A stretch of 64,000 nt of DNA, from the NCBI GenBank assembly GCA_018292915.2, contig JACVVK020000218.1, forward strand, positions 263,501 to 327,500. Direction: 5' to 3'. Positions within the stretch are counted from its first letter, which is position 1. Each line of letters starts with the position of its first letter. Position numbers and translations under genes: made by a program. The stretch is from Batillaria attramentaria (Eukaryota > Mollusca > Gastropoda > Batillariidae). This document shows positions 11,028-23,088 of this stretch, piece after piece. Below the pieces are notes generated by a model that had not been told where the DNA came from, did no database searches, and saw only the letters and a program-made list of their open reading frames with translations.

Positions 11028-11611
11028 GAGGTCAGCATGACCGTCTCATACTATTGATATGCCGATTGTTAGAACATATTAATGCACTGATACAACGTTA
11101 AGCAACAGACAACAGTTTCAGTTTCGTAGGAAACTGTTTCATTATCGCAGAAGATGTTTGGGTGGCCGTCGTGTATCCATGATAAAGACGTCACTACACA
11201 AATGATCCTGCACGGCTCTGCGTGTTCTCGACACATCGACTATGGTTGGCATGTGGTTAGCGTGTGACAGTTAAAACGTGAAGGTTAGGTCAACACCGGA
11301 TATCACACGCTGAACCTAATGCCGCTAACGCCGGTTCAATAGTGAGCCGTATCTACATGACGTGGGGCGTGGGGAGGGTGTCGGCTTTCACCGTATTTCG
11401 GATCTTCTTTCGGCGTATGTCATTCAGATGGTCGTTTGGCACCACGTGCACAGCTTGTACCGAGCGTTCAGTATGGATATTTCTAGAAGTAAAACATATA
11501 CTGGGGGCGGATGCTTCACCAAACTGTGACTTGTTGGTTATGATTATTCCGTGTTTGTGAACGTGACACATTCAGTTCTGGTACATGCGTGCTTATATTC
11601 TCACGGTCATT
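11028..11611. other. Unique intergenic DNA
   Basis: Nothing recognised. Two opposite 72-aa frames overlap at 11342-11571 without domains. Confidence 0.4.
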
Positions 11612-11841
11612 TGTGAAAGTCACAATGATGAGGTATGTGAAGTCACAATGATGAGGAATGTGAAAGTCACAATGGTGAGGTATGTGAAAGTCACAATGGT
11701 GAGGTATGTGAAGTCACAATGATGAGGTATGTGAAGTCACAATGGTGAGGTATGTGAAAGTCACAATGATGAGGTATGTGAAGTCACAATGATGAGGTAT
11801 GTGAAAGTCACAACGATGAGGTATGTGAAAGTCACAGTGAC
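11612..11841. repeat. 23/24-bp minisatellite, about 10 copies
   Basis: Unit TGTGAAAGTCACAATGATGA plus GGTA; the 23-bp form lacks one A. Most units contain the dyad TGTGA(A)AGTCACA. The last unit ends in GTCACAGTGAC. Confidence 0.93.
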
Positions 11842-12212
11842 TAACGAGGTTTGACGTTTATGCCAGCCTGACTGAAAGTGTTGCAATTCGTTGAAATGTT
11901 ACGTCAGTACTATATATATATATATATCTACTATGCTATTCCAGACAGCCCAAGCCCAAATCCCAATCGCTCGTTTTTGAACATTTAGAAGTGCAACTGA
12001 GGACCCGCACGGTATGTGTGACAACGCTGTCACACCCGGACTCATCACGGACAAGTGTCAGCATAGACTCAGCTTTAGGCGCGTGTAGCAGCAGGCTGGT
12101 ATGATGGGAACACTATAATAACGATATTTGTCTAGTGACGAAGCGTGCGTGTGCTGGCTGATGCCAGGAAGTGATGTATGTGTCCTGTCATTGTTAAACA
12201 TTGTGAATAGTC
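11842..12212. other. Unique DNA with short TA repeat
   Basis: A TATATA run lies at about 11910-11927; otherwise nothing recognised. Confidence 0.4.
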
Positions 12213-13310
12213 AACACTGAGACTGCCACGCGGCGAACGTTACACAGGATCTGTAAGAAATCATAGGCATAGCGTTGAGACTGTCACACGGCGAACGTTA
12301 CACAGGATCTGTAAGAATCATAGGCATAGCGTTGAGACTGTCACACGGCGAACGTTACACAGGATCTGTAAGAATCATAGGCATAGCGTTGAGACTGTCA
12401 CACGGCGAACGTTACACAGGATCTGTAAGAAATCATAGGCATAGCGTTGAGACTGTCACACGGCGAACGTTACACAGGATCTGTAAGAAATCATAGGCAT
12501 AGCGTTGAGACTGTCACACGGCGAACGTTACACAGGATCTGTAAGAAATCATAGGCATAGCGTTGAGACTGTCACACGGCGAACGTTACACAGGATCTGT
12601 AAGAAATCATAGGCATAGCGTTGAGACTGTCACACGGCGAACGTTACACAGGATCTGTAAGAATCATAGGCATAGCGTTGAGACTGTCACACGGCGAACG
12701 TTACACAGGATCTGTAAGAATCATAGGCATAGCGTTGAGACTGTCACACGGCGAACGTTACGCAGGATCTGTAAGAAATCATAGGCATAGCGTTGAGACT
12801 GTCACACGGCGAACGTTACACAGGATCTGTAAGAAATCATAGGCATAGCGTTGAGACTGTCACACGGCGAACGTTACGCAGGATCTGTAAGAATCATAGG
12901 CATAGCGTTGAGACTGTCACACGGCGAACGTTACGCAGGATCTGTAAGAATCATAGGCATAGCGTTGAGACTGTCACACGGCGAACGTTACACAGGATCT
13001 GTAAGAATCATAGGCATAGCGTTGAGACTGTCACACGGCGAACGTTACGCAGGATCTGTAAGAAATCATAGGCATAGCGTTGAGACTGTCACACGGCGAA
13101 CGTTACGCAGGATCTGTAAGAAATCATAGGCATAGCGTTGAGACTGCCACGCGGCGAACGTTACACAGGATCTGTAAGAATCATAGGTATAGCGTTGAGA
13201 CTGTCACACGGCGAACGTTACACAGGATCTGTAAGAATCATAGGCATAGCGTTGAGACCGTCACACGGCGAACGTTGTGTAAGGGTGTGTAAGAAACTAC
13301 AGGCATAGCG
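12213..13310. repeat. 57/58-bp minisatellite, about 19 copies
   Basis: Unit begins GTTGAGACTGTCACACGGCG, then AACGTTACACAGGATCTG and an end AGAA(A)TCATAGGCATAGC. Length toggles by one A (57 versus 58), so reading frames switch along the array. Further variants are ACACAGG versus ACGCAGG. Both edges carry diverged copies (GCCACGCGG). Confidence 0.97.
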
Positions 13311-13651
13311 TCAAGCAAGGAATGCTCTGGATGACGTGTCGTTTCTTCGGGGAACAGCTTGGGTACTATTGTACACTAGGTAGCAGCACGTGAACATTCT
13401 CCAAAATAACCACCCTAAGTAGTACTGATGTGGAGCGAAAGTTAGACACCACAAGACCATTTCCGTAACTGAGGTGTGTGAGAGTAGAGAAGGTATATTT
13501 TTGGGCGCCATGTGGTGATAACGACATACTATAACATCATAATATCAGGAAGGAAGAGCGTGATACAAAGAACTCTCAACCAATCAGCGTCGGTCAATTC
13601 GGTAGACCAACAATATTGCCCGTGATCGTGTCCAGTGGACACGCGTGTGGT
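13311..13651. other. Unique intergenic DNA
   Basis: No gene or element recognised. Confidence 0.4.
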
Positions 13652-13723
13652 GGTACGGGGCCGCTAGGTGGTACGGGGCCGCCAGGTGGTACGGGACCGC
13701 TAGGTGGTACGGGGCCGCTAGGT
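13652..13723. repeat. 18-bp tandem repeat, 4 copies
   Basis: Unit GGTACGGGGCCGCTAGGT with small variants; Gly/Pro-rich frame is an artefact. Confidence 0.93.
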
Positions 13724-13863
13724 GGGAAGTGCCTGCCACTATCATCTTATGTTAATAACAATTTGGATGTTGCGGAAAAAGTCACTTTGATTCGCCTTGA
13801 AAATGTCGACAGCATACTCTCTCTCTCTCCTAGAAGGACGGACATGTCCTTATTCTCATTTAG

Positions 13864-13938
13864 CCCACCCACTTCCCCCTCCCCCACTTCCCCCTCCCCC
13901 GCTCACCCCCTCCCCCGCTCACCCCCCCCCCCCACCCA
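13864..13938. repeat. C-rich low-complexity tract
   Basis: Repeated CACTTCCCCCTCCCC and GCTCACCCCCTCCCC blocks; the minus strand is quadruplex-capable. Confidence 0.85.
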
Positions 13939-14708
13939 TACACAAACACACTGTGAACCGAGACAATCGAAAAGATCAGTAGCGCGTGTCCTACAAAGAA
14001 TAACGACTAACAATTAATTATCCACGTTTTCTGAAGCCATCAGATTTGAGAGGCGGACGGAACACCCCTGCGCAACCTGTCACAATTAAAAAAAAACAAA
14101 AACCTAAAACATTCAGATGTGAGAGATGCGACCTTCAAAATGTATACGCTGATGTAGACTACTGGCGAAATGTTTACCTCTATTGTACACAGTGTGTCCA
14201 AATGTTTCCATCTACGTACGGTAACATATCACTGGGCGACACACTGGAGATGTCAAGGTCACAGAAACTGAGGGGCAGCGGCAGGATACAATTTGCATAT
14301 TTACTTCAAAACCTTCGGTTGTGTCCCTTGTCTTTGAAATCCTGTTAGTGTCAGAGAATACACGATAAACCTCCGATGCCCCGCCAACTTATCGTAATAT
14401 ATCAGTGCTGGAGATTCCACAAAAAGAAGTTGTTGGCTGGTGTTGCTTGCCAGCAGCAGGTGGCCACATCTCGTAGTCTGGGTCACGTGATGAGCCAGAA
14501 CTCCCAACACCTTTCTCTACCTTGCCGCCTTTCGTCCTCACAGCTTCAGGGATCTGATGCAGGAAAAGTCTGAGATTTCGCAACTTACTGCATCGGACTT
14601 ATTACCGTTTAGTCCCTGAAATAGTGAAATAGTGAAATAGTCATAAACTTGCCTTTACTTCCGTTTATTTCCGTTGTATTTCTAATCTTCAGTCAAGTTT
14701 AGTCTCGG
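13939..14708. other. Unique intergenic DNA
   Basis: One 100-aa plus frame (14046-14348) contains two CxxC pairs, but nothing else supports a gene. GAAATAGT repeats briefly at about 14619-14641. Confidence 0.35.
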
Positions 14709-14803
14709 CGTAGTCGAGCTAGTGTCGGGCTTAGTCCAGCTAGTGTCGGGCTTAGTCCAGCTAGTGTCGGGCTTAGTCCAGCTAGTGTCGGGCTTAGTCA
14801 AGC
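14709..14803. repeat. 21-bp tandem repeat, about 4 copies
   Basis: Unit GCTTAGTCCAGCTAGTGTCG plus G. Confidence 0.93.
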
Positions 14804-14923
14804 TTCGTCCTACTCACTCTCCACTAGACCTACTCCTTGCTCCAGACAGCTAACATCGTGTTTCAATGTAAAAGAAAAGCACATGAAAGACAAGCAGAAC
14901 ATGGTCCGATGTGATCTGAGCCG

Positions 14924-14958
14924 CCCCCCCCCCCCCGGACACCCCCCCCCCACCCCCA
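14924..14958. repeat. Poly-C runs
   Basis: Two long C runs separated by GGACA. Confidence 0.9.
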
Positions 14959-14971
14959 CAGCCGGCAGCAG

Positions 14972-15072
14972 AGAGCGGCAGAGAGAGCGATGACCCCGCT
15001 AAATTGTTATCATTGACAAGTGACCGCCGCTGCTGGCTGGGACCCCCAAGGGGTAGAGCGGCAGAGAGAGCA
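14972..15072. repeat. 17-bp direct repeats about 84 bp apart
   Basis: AGAGCGGCAGAGAGAGC occurs at 14972-14988 and 15056-15072. It may be a remnant of a target-site or tandem duplication; no element boundaries recognised. Confidence 0.5.
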
Positions 15073-15224
15073 AATTAAGCCAATTGTTGGCCGTCTGTAA
15101 AGTGCTGGGCCAGAAGTGCCGGCTTTATGGAGGGAGGTTATGTCGGGTGGGCGGGTCAGGTTACCTCTCCTTGCAACACACCACGCTGGTTTTACGTCCC
15201 CTGGTATTGCACGTTAGGTGCGGG

Positions 15225-17704
15225 TGGATACAGTGCTATGTCAGAACCAAGGTTAGATGGATGACGATGGGTACAGTGCTATGTCAGAACCAAGGTTAGA
15301 TGGATGACGATGGGTACAGTGCTATGTCAGAACCAAGGTTAGATGGATGACGATGGGTACAGTGCTATGTCAGAACCAAGGTTAGATGGATGACGATGGG
15401 TACAGTGCTATGTCAGAACCAAGGTTAGATGGATGACGATGGGTACAGTGCTATGTCAGAACCAAGGTTAGATGGATGACGGTGGGTACAATGCTATGTC
15501 AGAACCAAGGTTAGATGGATGACGGTGGATACAGTGCTATGTCAGAACCAAGGTTAGATGGATGACGATGGGTACAGTGCTATGTCAGAACCAAGGTTAG
15601 ATGGATGACGATGGGTACAGTGCTATGTCAGAACCAAGGTTAGTACAGTGCTATGTCAGAACCAAGGTTAGATGGATGACGATGGGTACAGTGCTATGTC
15701 AGAACCAAGGTTAGATGGATGACGATGGGTACCGTGCTATGTCAGAACCAAGGTTAGTACAGTACTATGTCAGAACCAAGGTTAGATGGATGACGATGGG
15801 TACCGTGCTATGCCAGAACCAAGGTTAATACAGTGCTATGTCAGAACCAAGGTTAGATGGATGACGATGGATACAGTGCTATATCAGAACCAAGGTTAGA
15901 TGGATGACGATGGGTACAGTGCTATGTCAGAACCAAGGTTAGATGGATGACGGTGGGTACAGTGCTATATCAGAACCAAGGTTAGATGGATGACGATGGG
16001 TACAGTGCTATGTCAGAACCAAGGTTAGATGGATGACGATGGATACCGTGCTATGTCAGAACCAAGGTTAGATGGATGACGGTGGGTACAGTGCTATATC
16101 AGAACCAAGGTTAGATGGATGACGATGGGTACAGTGCTATGTCAGAACCAAGGTTAGATGGATGACGATGGATACAGTGCTATGTCAGAACCAAGGTTAG
16201 ATGGATGACGGTGGGTACAGTGCTATATCAGAACCAAGGTTAGATGGATGACGATGGATACAGTGCTATGTCAGAACCAAGGTTAGTACAGTGCTATGTC
16301 AGAACCAAGGTTAGATGGATGACGATGGATACAGTGCTATATCAGAACCAAGGTTAGATGGATGACGGTGGGTACAGTGCTATGCCAGAACCAAGGTTAG
16401 ATGGATGACGATGGATACCGTGCTATGTCAGAACCAAGGTTAGATGGATGACGGTGGGTACAGTGCTATGTCAGAACCAAGGTTAGATGGATGACGATGG
16501 GTACAGTGCTATATCAGAACCAAGGTTAGATGGATGACGATGGGTACAGTGCTATGTCAGAACCAAGGTTAGATGGATGACGGTGGGTACAGTGCTATGT
16601 CAGAACCAAGGTTAGTACAGTGCTATGTCAGAACCAAAGTTAGATGGATGACGGTGGGTACAGTGCTATATCAGAACCAAGGTTAGATGGATGACGATGG
16701 GTACAGTGCTATGTCAGAACCAAGGTTAGATGGATGACGATGGGTACAGTGCTATGTCAGAACCAAGGTTAGTACAGTGCTATATCAGAACCAAGGGTAG
16801 ATGGATGACGATGGATACAGTGCTATATCAGAACCAAGGTTAGATGGATGACGGTGGGTACAGTGCTATGCCAGAACCAAGGTTAGATGGATGACGGTGG
16901 ATACAGTGCTATATCAGAACCAAGGTTAGATGGATGACGATGGATACAGTGCTATATCAGAACCAAGGTTAGTACAGTGCTATATCAGAACCAAGTTTAG
17001 ATGGATGACGGTGGGTACAGTGCTATGCCAGAACCAAGGTTAGATGGATGACGATGGGTACAGTGCTATGTCAGAACCAAGGTTAGATGGATGACGGTGG
17101 ATACAGTGCTATATCAGAACCAAGGTTAGATGGATGACGATGGATACAGTGCTATATCAGAACCAAGGTTAGTACAGTGCTATGTCAGAACCAAGGTTAG
17201 ATGGATGACGATGGATACAGTGCTATATCAGAACCAAGGTTAGTACAGTGCTATATCAGAACCAAGGTTAGATGGATGACGATGGATACAGTGCTATATC
17301 AGAACCAAGGTTAGTACAGTGCTATATCAGAACCAAGGTTAGATGGATGACGGTGGGTACAGTGCTATGCCAGAACCAAGGTTAGATGGATGACGATGGG
17401 TACAGTGCTATGTCAGAACCAAGGTTAGATGGATGACGGTGGATACAGTGCTATATCAGAACCAAGGTTAGATGGATGACGATGGATACAGTGCTATATC
17501 AGAACCAAGGTTAGTACAGTGCTATGTCAGAACCAAGGTTAGTACAGTGCTATGTCAGAACCAAGGTTAGTACAGTGCTATATCAGAACCAAGGTTAGTA
17601 CAGTGCTATGTCAGAACCAAGGTTAGATGGATGACGGTGTGTACAGTGCTATATCAGAACCAAGGTTAGATGGATGACGATGGATACAGTGCTATATCAG
17701 AAAC
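15225..17704. repeat. 43/28-bp minisatellite, about 2.5 kb
   Basis: The core GTGCTATGTCAGAACCAAGG plus TTA is either followed by a 15-base block (GATGGATGACGATGG) to make a 43-bp unit or lacks it to make a 28-bp unit. About 14 short units are scattered, mainly right of 15.6 kb. Variants are GCTATGTCAG / GCTATATCAG / GCTATGCCAG and GACGATGG / GACGGTGG. GTCAG dominates at the left and ATCAG becomes common on the right. Confidence 0.97.
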
Positions 17705-17805
17705 AGAAGTCTATTTAAATGGTGGAGGAAAATGGTAAACACATTAAATATTGAATAATATGAAACTTGACATAATTATGAACTCTAACTACATCAGTAC
17801 ATGTA

Positions 17806-18290
17806 TGTATCTAACTACATCAGTACATGTAAACACGTAAATCTTGAGATCTAACTCGGTAAACAAGTAAATCTTGAGATCTAACTCGGTAAACAAGTAA
17901 ATCTTGAGATCTAACTCGGTAAGCACGCAAATTTTGTGATCTAACCCGGTAAACACGTAAATCTTGAGATCTAACTCGGTAAACAAGTAAATCTTGAGAT
18001 CTAACTCGGTAAACAAGTAAATCTTGAGATCTAACTCGGTAAACAAGTAAATCTTGAGATCTAACCCGGTAAACACGTAAATCTTTAGATCTAAACCGGT
18101 AAACACGTAAATCTTGAGATCTAACTCGGTAAACACGTAAATCTTGAGATCTAACTCGGTAAACACGTAAATCTTGAGATCTAACTCGGTAAACACGTAG
18201 ATCTTGAGATCTAACCCGGTAAACACGTAAATCTTGAGATCTAACTCGGTAAACACGTAAATCTTGAGATCTAACCCGGTAAACAAGTAT
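17806..18290. repeat. 30-bp minisatellite, about 15.5 copies
   Basis: Unit AAACACGTAAATCTTGAGAT plus CTAACTCGGT, starting at 17831 after a short 24-bp duplication (CTAACTACATCAGTACATGT). Variants: CACGTAA / CAAGTAA and ACTCGG / ACCCGG. The 10-codon period leaves two minus frames of about 160 aa open; these are not genes. Confidence 0.97.
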
Positions 18291-18654
18291 CCCTTTCAAA
18301 GATTGTAACCCGACAAATTCGAACTAAAAAATTGCAATGCTAGGAAAATCTGCATACTGTTTCTGCTTGAACCAGGAAACAAATTTTCGCAAGTGACGAG
18401 GTGTGGTGAATCCCAGGTTAAGTGTAAAACAAAACTAGACTCATGTAGACAGAAAGATAGCTTACCGTTCACCACGTGCTCAAAGTGCGGCATGTCCAGA
18501 TATGGAAACGTTAATGAAGACAAGTTTCTCGTTTCTGTGAAATGTACCCCTAGTTTTTTTCTGCCACTCGATCTCTTTTCTCCTGAAGTGGCATTTTCAT
18601 TTTTTGAAAAGTGCTAATATCTAAGGAAATAAAGACAAAATGAAGGAAGAAAGT
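18291..18654. other. Unique intergenic DNA
   Basis: Nothing recognised. Confidence 0.4.
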
Positions 18655-18864
18655 GGGAGTTTTATTACTGTCAGAACCCGGCACTCCTGGCTTAGGGAGT
18701 TTTATTACTGTCAGAACCCGGCACTCCTGGCTTAGGAAGTTTTATTACTGTCAGAACCCGGCACTCCTGGCTTAGGGAGTTTTATTACTGTCAGAACCCG
18801 GCACTCCTGGCTTAGGGCGTTTTATTACTGTCAGAACCCGGCACTTCTGGCTTAGGGCGTTTTT
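18655..18864. repeat. 40-bp minisatellite, 5 copies
   Basis: Unit GGGAGTTTTATTACTGTCAG then AACCCGGCACTCCTGGCTTA. It shares the 9-mer GTCAGAACC with the 43/28-bp array about 1 kb to the left. Confidence 0.96.
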
Positions 18865-19020
18865 CTAGCTCAAGCAACATTGCATTAGAAAATACACTTT
18901 TCCGTCAACAGTTCCTTGCACAACGTTGAAGAGTGTTTGGGAAGATGGTGGAATATAAAGAACAGTGGACGATACAGTGCTCTGGTGATTTTCTTCACGG
19001 CCTGACGACTTTTAATTTGC

Positions 19021-19335
19021 CCAATACACTTCACACAAACAGCTATATATAATCTCTCTCTGTCTCCATTACACTTCACACAAACAGCTATATATAATCT
19101 CTCTCTGTCTCCATTACACTTCACACAAACAGCTATATATAATCTCTCTCTGTCTCCATTACACTTCACACAAACAGCTATATATAATCTCTCTCTGTCT
19201 CCATTAAACTTCACACAAACAGCTATATATAATCTCTCTCTGTCTCCATTACACTTCACACAAACAGCTATATATAATCTCTCTCTGTCTCCATTACACT
19301 TCACACAAACAGCTATATATAATCTCTCTCTGTCT
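19021..19335. repeat. 45-bp minisatellite, 7 copies
   Basis: Unit CCATTACACTTCACACAAAC then AGCTATATATAATCTCTCTCTGTCT. Nearly perfect. A 158-aa minus frame with a 15-residue period is an artefact. Confidence 0.97.
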
Positions 19336-19901
19336 CCATTTGCGTGGAACCTTCCTGTCAATAACCATGCAGGTGTAATTATTTTATTTGTCCCAGCTTT
19401 TGAACAAGGTGAACAGTGATAGATGATAATATATCGCCGTTGGCATTGAAATGTCGAAAGATCCGCGTAAATACAAGTATTTCCGAAGTGGTTGATTTCT
19501 CGGGTCTGCCGATGCCACTGCTCCCCCTCCCCCCCACGGCACTATTTGAAAGAAACTTAAAGGGAAAAAAAAGAAAACGTACTTTAAATCCGTTTTGCGC
19601 ACTTCCTGTGAATCATTTCTGGATTTCTTGCAGTGGATGAGCTCTGCTTTAGATGCGCACAAGAGATATGAAGTGAGCGGAAAATACCGGAATAGGCCTA
19701 TTGGCGAAATTTCCGGCCGGCTATTTACCGCAATTCGCTGCGAAGGATGCAAGCTATCGACGGATTTGCGCTGCATGTGGCCGCCGCCATCTTTGTCAAG
19801 TAACTGGCTTCTCTCATCCGGGTTTCTTTGTGCGCAGGAAAACTAGTGGAGCTTTCGCCGACTTTGATCATGGTGAGGTTTCTACACACTGAGACTGATG
19901 G
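19336..19901. other. Unique DNA, locally CpG-rich
   Basis: The 19680-19830 part is unusually CpG-rich for this window and contains AAGATGGCGGC on the minus strand (19793-19783), matching a YY1-type promoter motif. No transcript can be assigned. Confidence 0.35.
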
Positions 19902-20822
19902 AGGCATGCTGCATGGAAGGCAGGTGACGCATGTAGAGACATGCTGCATGGAAGGCAGGTGACGCATGTAGAGACATGCTGCATGGAAGGCAGGTGACGC
20001 ATGTAGAGACATGCTGTATGGAAGGCAGGTGACGCATGTAGAGACATGCTGCATGGAAGGCAGGTGACGCATGTAGAGACATGCTGCATGGAAGGCAGGT
20101 GACGCATGTAGAGACGTGCTGCATGGAAGGCAGGTGACGCATGTAGAGACATGCTGCATGGAAGGCAGGTGACGCATGCAGAGACGTGCTGCATGGAAGG
20201 CAGGTGACGCATGCAGAGACGTGCTGCATGGAAGGCAGGTGACGCATGCAGAGACATGCTGCATGGAAGGCAGATGACGCATGCAGACATGCTGCATGAA
20301 ACTGAGGCAGGTGACGCATGCAGAGACGTGCTGCATGGAAGGCAGGTGACGCATGCAGAGACGTGCTGCATGGAAGGCAGGTGATGCATGTAGAGACATG
20401 CTGCATGGAAGGCAGATGACGCATGCAGACATGCTGCATGAAACTGAGGCAGGTGACGCATGTAGAGACGTGCTGCATGGAAGGCAGGTGACGCATGTAG
20501 AGACATGCTGCATGGAAGGCAGGTGACGCATGTAGAGACATGCTGCATGGAAGGCAGATGACGCATGCAGACATGCTGCATGAAACTGAGGCAGGTGACG
20601 CATGTAGAGACATGCTGCATGGAAGGCAGGTGACGCATGTAGAGACATGCTGCATGGAAGGCAGATGACGCATGTAGAGACATGCTGCATGAAACTGAGG
20701 CAGGTGACGCATGTAGAGACATGCTGCATGAAAGGCAGGTGACACATCAAGGTATGCCTCATGACAGGCAGGTGACACATCTAGACATGCTGCATGAAAG
20801 GCAGGTGAACGATCTAGACATG
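19902..20822. repeat. 35-bp minisatellite with variant units, about 27 copies
   Basis: Unit GCATGGAAGGCAGGTGACGC then ATGTAGAGACATGCT. A two-unit variant block (CAGATGACGCATGCAGACATG, then GCATGAAACTGAGGC) occurs three times at about 20270, 20410 and 20560, so a higher-order repeat of roughly 140-150 bp is present. The minus-strand Cys/His-rich frames of 284-351 aa exist in three phases at once and are artefacts. Confidence 0.96.
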
Positions 20823-20984
20823 CCAGAATGTCACGTGACAGGAACGCCGTTGTCCCCGTGTTTCACTGAGTCTGTGAGGTGGAAACTCACTGAACTGTGA
20901 ACATGGTAAATGACAGACGTACGGTAAAACGGACGAGTTTGCTGTATGGTTTGAGATTGAATCATATGATATAGGTTGTCGTCT

Positions 20985-21700
20985 ATTTATAATAATAATA
21001 ATTTGTCTGGCGCCCAACCTCCTGCTGGCGCCTCACAATAGTAGAGTGGCAATACATACACATGAAATACACGTCACATACACGTTACATACACACAGCT
21101 TGGTACATCCTAACACGACATCATAAAATGACAATGCTGGTGACAGTGAGTATGGAGTAGTTAGTCTGTATAATACAGCCGGAAGAAATAAGATTTCAAA
21201 GCGTCCGTTGACTCTGCTTGGCGAACATGGTAAGGCAGGCTGTTCCAAATGACTGGACCGTGATAGAGCAATGCTCGCTGACCTAGTGTTTTCGATTTAA
21301 CCTGTGGAATGCGTAGGATGCGGGTGTCAGCGGAGGATCTGAGTTGTCTGGAGAGTGTGTACAGCTGCAGCAGAGAGGAAAGATATGAAGGACAGGAGGC
21401 AGTGATACAGTTATAGCATATAGTAGCGACTTTGTACTGAATTCTTAGGCTGACAGGGAGCCAGTGCAGTTCTCTGAGGAGGGGCGTGACATGCTCGGAT
21501 CTCCGTACTCTAAACACAAGCCTTGCCGCAGAGTTTTGGACTTTCTGTAGCTTGTCTAGCAGATATTTTATCCTCCATGCAGGCAAACTGGAGTGGAATT
21601 GTGAGCTTCCAAATTCAAGTCGTTGTACAGCTGATGTTCCTGATCTCCAGACAAACTGGCAAATGACGAGGATATCAAACTCCATTACCAGAAGTACTAC
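20985..21700 (-). mobile_element. 5'-truncated LINE 3' end, minus strand
   Basis: A minus-strand ORF2 C-terminal remnant (about 21640-21161) is followed by a 3' UTR with GTGAGGCGCCAGCAGG and a terminal ATTATTATT tail near 21001-20988. It is a different family from the 7-kb and 51-kb LINEs, because the ends and protein tail differ. The 5' junction, somewhere between 21640 and 21757, cannot be fixed from one copy. Confidence 0.8.
21161..21640 (-). pseudogene. LINE reverse-transcriptase C-terminal remnant
   Basis: Decayed C-terminal part of a non-LTR retrotransposon ORF2, downstream of the RT catalytic domain. Visible landmarks in order are LLDKLQKVQNSAARLV, TPLLRELHWLPVSLRIQYK, a middle segment PSYLSSLLQLY, and the conserved end GPVIWNSLPYHVR. 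In known LINEs of CR1/L2-like type this region follows the polymerase palm and thumb. The region before LLDKL (about 60 residues) is diverged. RT catalytic and endonuclease domains are missing, so it is a dead-on-arrival insertion. The clade assignment is inference. Confidence 0.82.
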
Positions 21701-21757
21701 TTGCAACGTTCGTGTACTGAAGACAACGAAGATCGCACTGGCGCAGTAAAGTTTCAC

Positions 21758-22258
21758 TCACTATTCAACATAGTGTGGGCTTCAAGTTTCTACACGTACT
21801 CAGATAATTCAGATACATCCCCCCACCCCCCTCCACGGCACCCACACCCTGGCACCCACACATCCCACGTTCTGCCCTCGGAGCCTGCCCGCTCTCCGTG
21901 CCGTACGTCCCCTGGCGAGGTGGATGTAAACTACAGCAGTGCCTACTGTGACGCTTCAATATCACTGATGGAACATGGACTCTGAACACGGCAATGCCCG
22001 CGGCTGTTTCCACAAATACAGTCGTCCAATCCTTTTTACGCCATTCAGTATGCATGTCGGGGGGAAAAGATTCTGTTTGACCGATCTGTTTACGACCTGC
22101 CGTCAACCCTCTTGAAGTCACCCATCCCCCCCCCCCCACACACCCATCCCCCATCTTGACATTGTTCCACACATCATGAAACCTTTTTCAAATCCCGCCA
22201 GTAGATTTCCTGAAGCAAGTTTCTGCAACCACTGCAGCTCTGTACAATATAACTCAAA
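21758..22258. other. Unique DNA with C-rich patches
   Basis: C-rich runs at about 21820-21860 and 22119-22145; no gene. Confidence 0.4.
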
Positions 22259-22606
22259 GAGCTGAAATAGCTGATGGAAATGTTGCCTTTTGATGCCCTT
22301 TACAGAGCGAGAGAAAGAGCTGAAATAGCTGATGGAAATGTTGCCTTTTGATGCCCTTTACAGAGCGAGAGAAAGAGCTGAAATAGCTGATGGAAATGTT
22401 GCCTTTTGATGCCCTTTACAGAGCGAGAGAAAGAGCTGAAATAGCTGATGGAAATGTTGCCTTTTGATGCCCTTTACAGAGCGAGAGAAAGAGCTGAAAT
22501 AGCTGATGGAAATGTTGCCTTTTGATGCCCTTTACAGAGCGAGAGAAAGAGCTGAAATAGCTGATGGAAATGTTGCCTTTTGATGCCCTTTACAGAGCGA
22601 GAGAAA
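22259..22606. repeat. 58-bp minisatellite, 6 near-perfect copies
   Basis: Unit begins GAGCTGAAATAGCTGATGGA and ends GAGCGAGAGAAA. Copies look identical. Confidence 0.96.
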
Positions 22607-22656
22607 GAGAGGGAGAAATTAATGAAATGAAACTCTATTTTCCAAGGATAAAAAGA

Positions 22657-22659
<3 letters not shown>

Positions 22660-22694
<35 letters not shown>
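22660..22694. repeat. (GA)n microsatellite
   Basis: About 17 GA units. Confidence 0.96.
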
Positions 22695-22695
<1 letters not shown>

Positions 22696-22950
22696 AACGT
22701 TTTCGATTTAGTTGGAAGAACATATGAAACTGGCTGTCCGTGTGTAGTTAGTTAATAAGGTGACTCAGTTACTGCATGCTGACCAACAATCAGACCGAGG
22801 TAACGATGTCAACAGCAGATCATAACCTACACTCAATAATGGCGGATGTTTTTCATCAGTCATTTTAGTCCAGCGTATTTCTTGGGGAACGTGAAATAGT
22901 ATTCAACCATCACGTACGGTAGACGTTGAGTGTAACTAGCCGCTGTTTTT

Positions 22951-23088
22951 CATTCTTCACGCCGCACAGTTTTCTACAATATACACAGATTTGTTCATAC
23001 TTCACGCCGCACAGTTTTCTACAATATACACAGATTTGTTCATACTTCACGCCGCACAGTTTTCTACAATATACACAGATTTGTTCAT
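22951..23088. repeat. 45-bp tandem repeat, 3 copies
   Basis: Unit CATACTTCACGCCGCACAGT then TTTCTACAATATACACAGATTTGTT. Confidence 0.96.

Noticed and set aside
14046..14348. 100-aa frame with CERC and CTQC pairs, suggestive of a zinc ribbon
   Set aside because: The pairs are 23 residues apart with no family-specific context; the N-terminal part is poly-Lys from an A-run, and no splice or conservation evidence exists.
19725..20780. Cys/His-rich 284-351-aa frames resembling metal-binding repeats
   Set aside because: Three overlapping phases encode shifted versions of the same 35-bp repeat; composition comes from the DNA unit.
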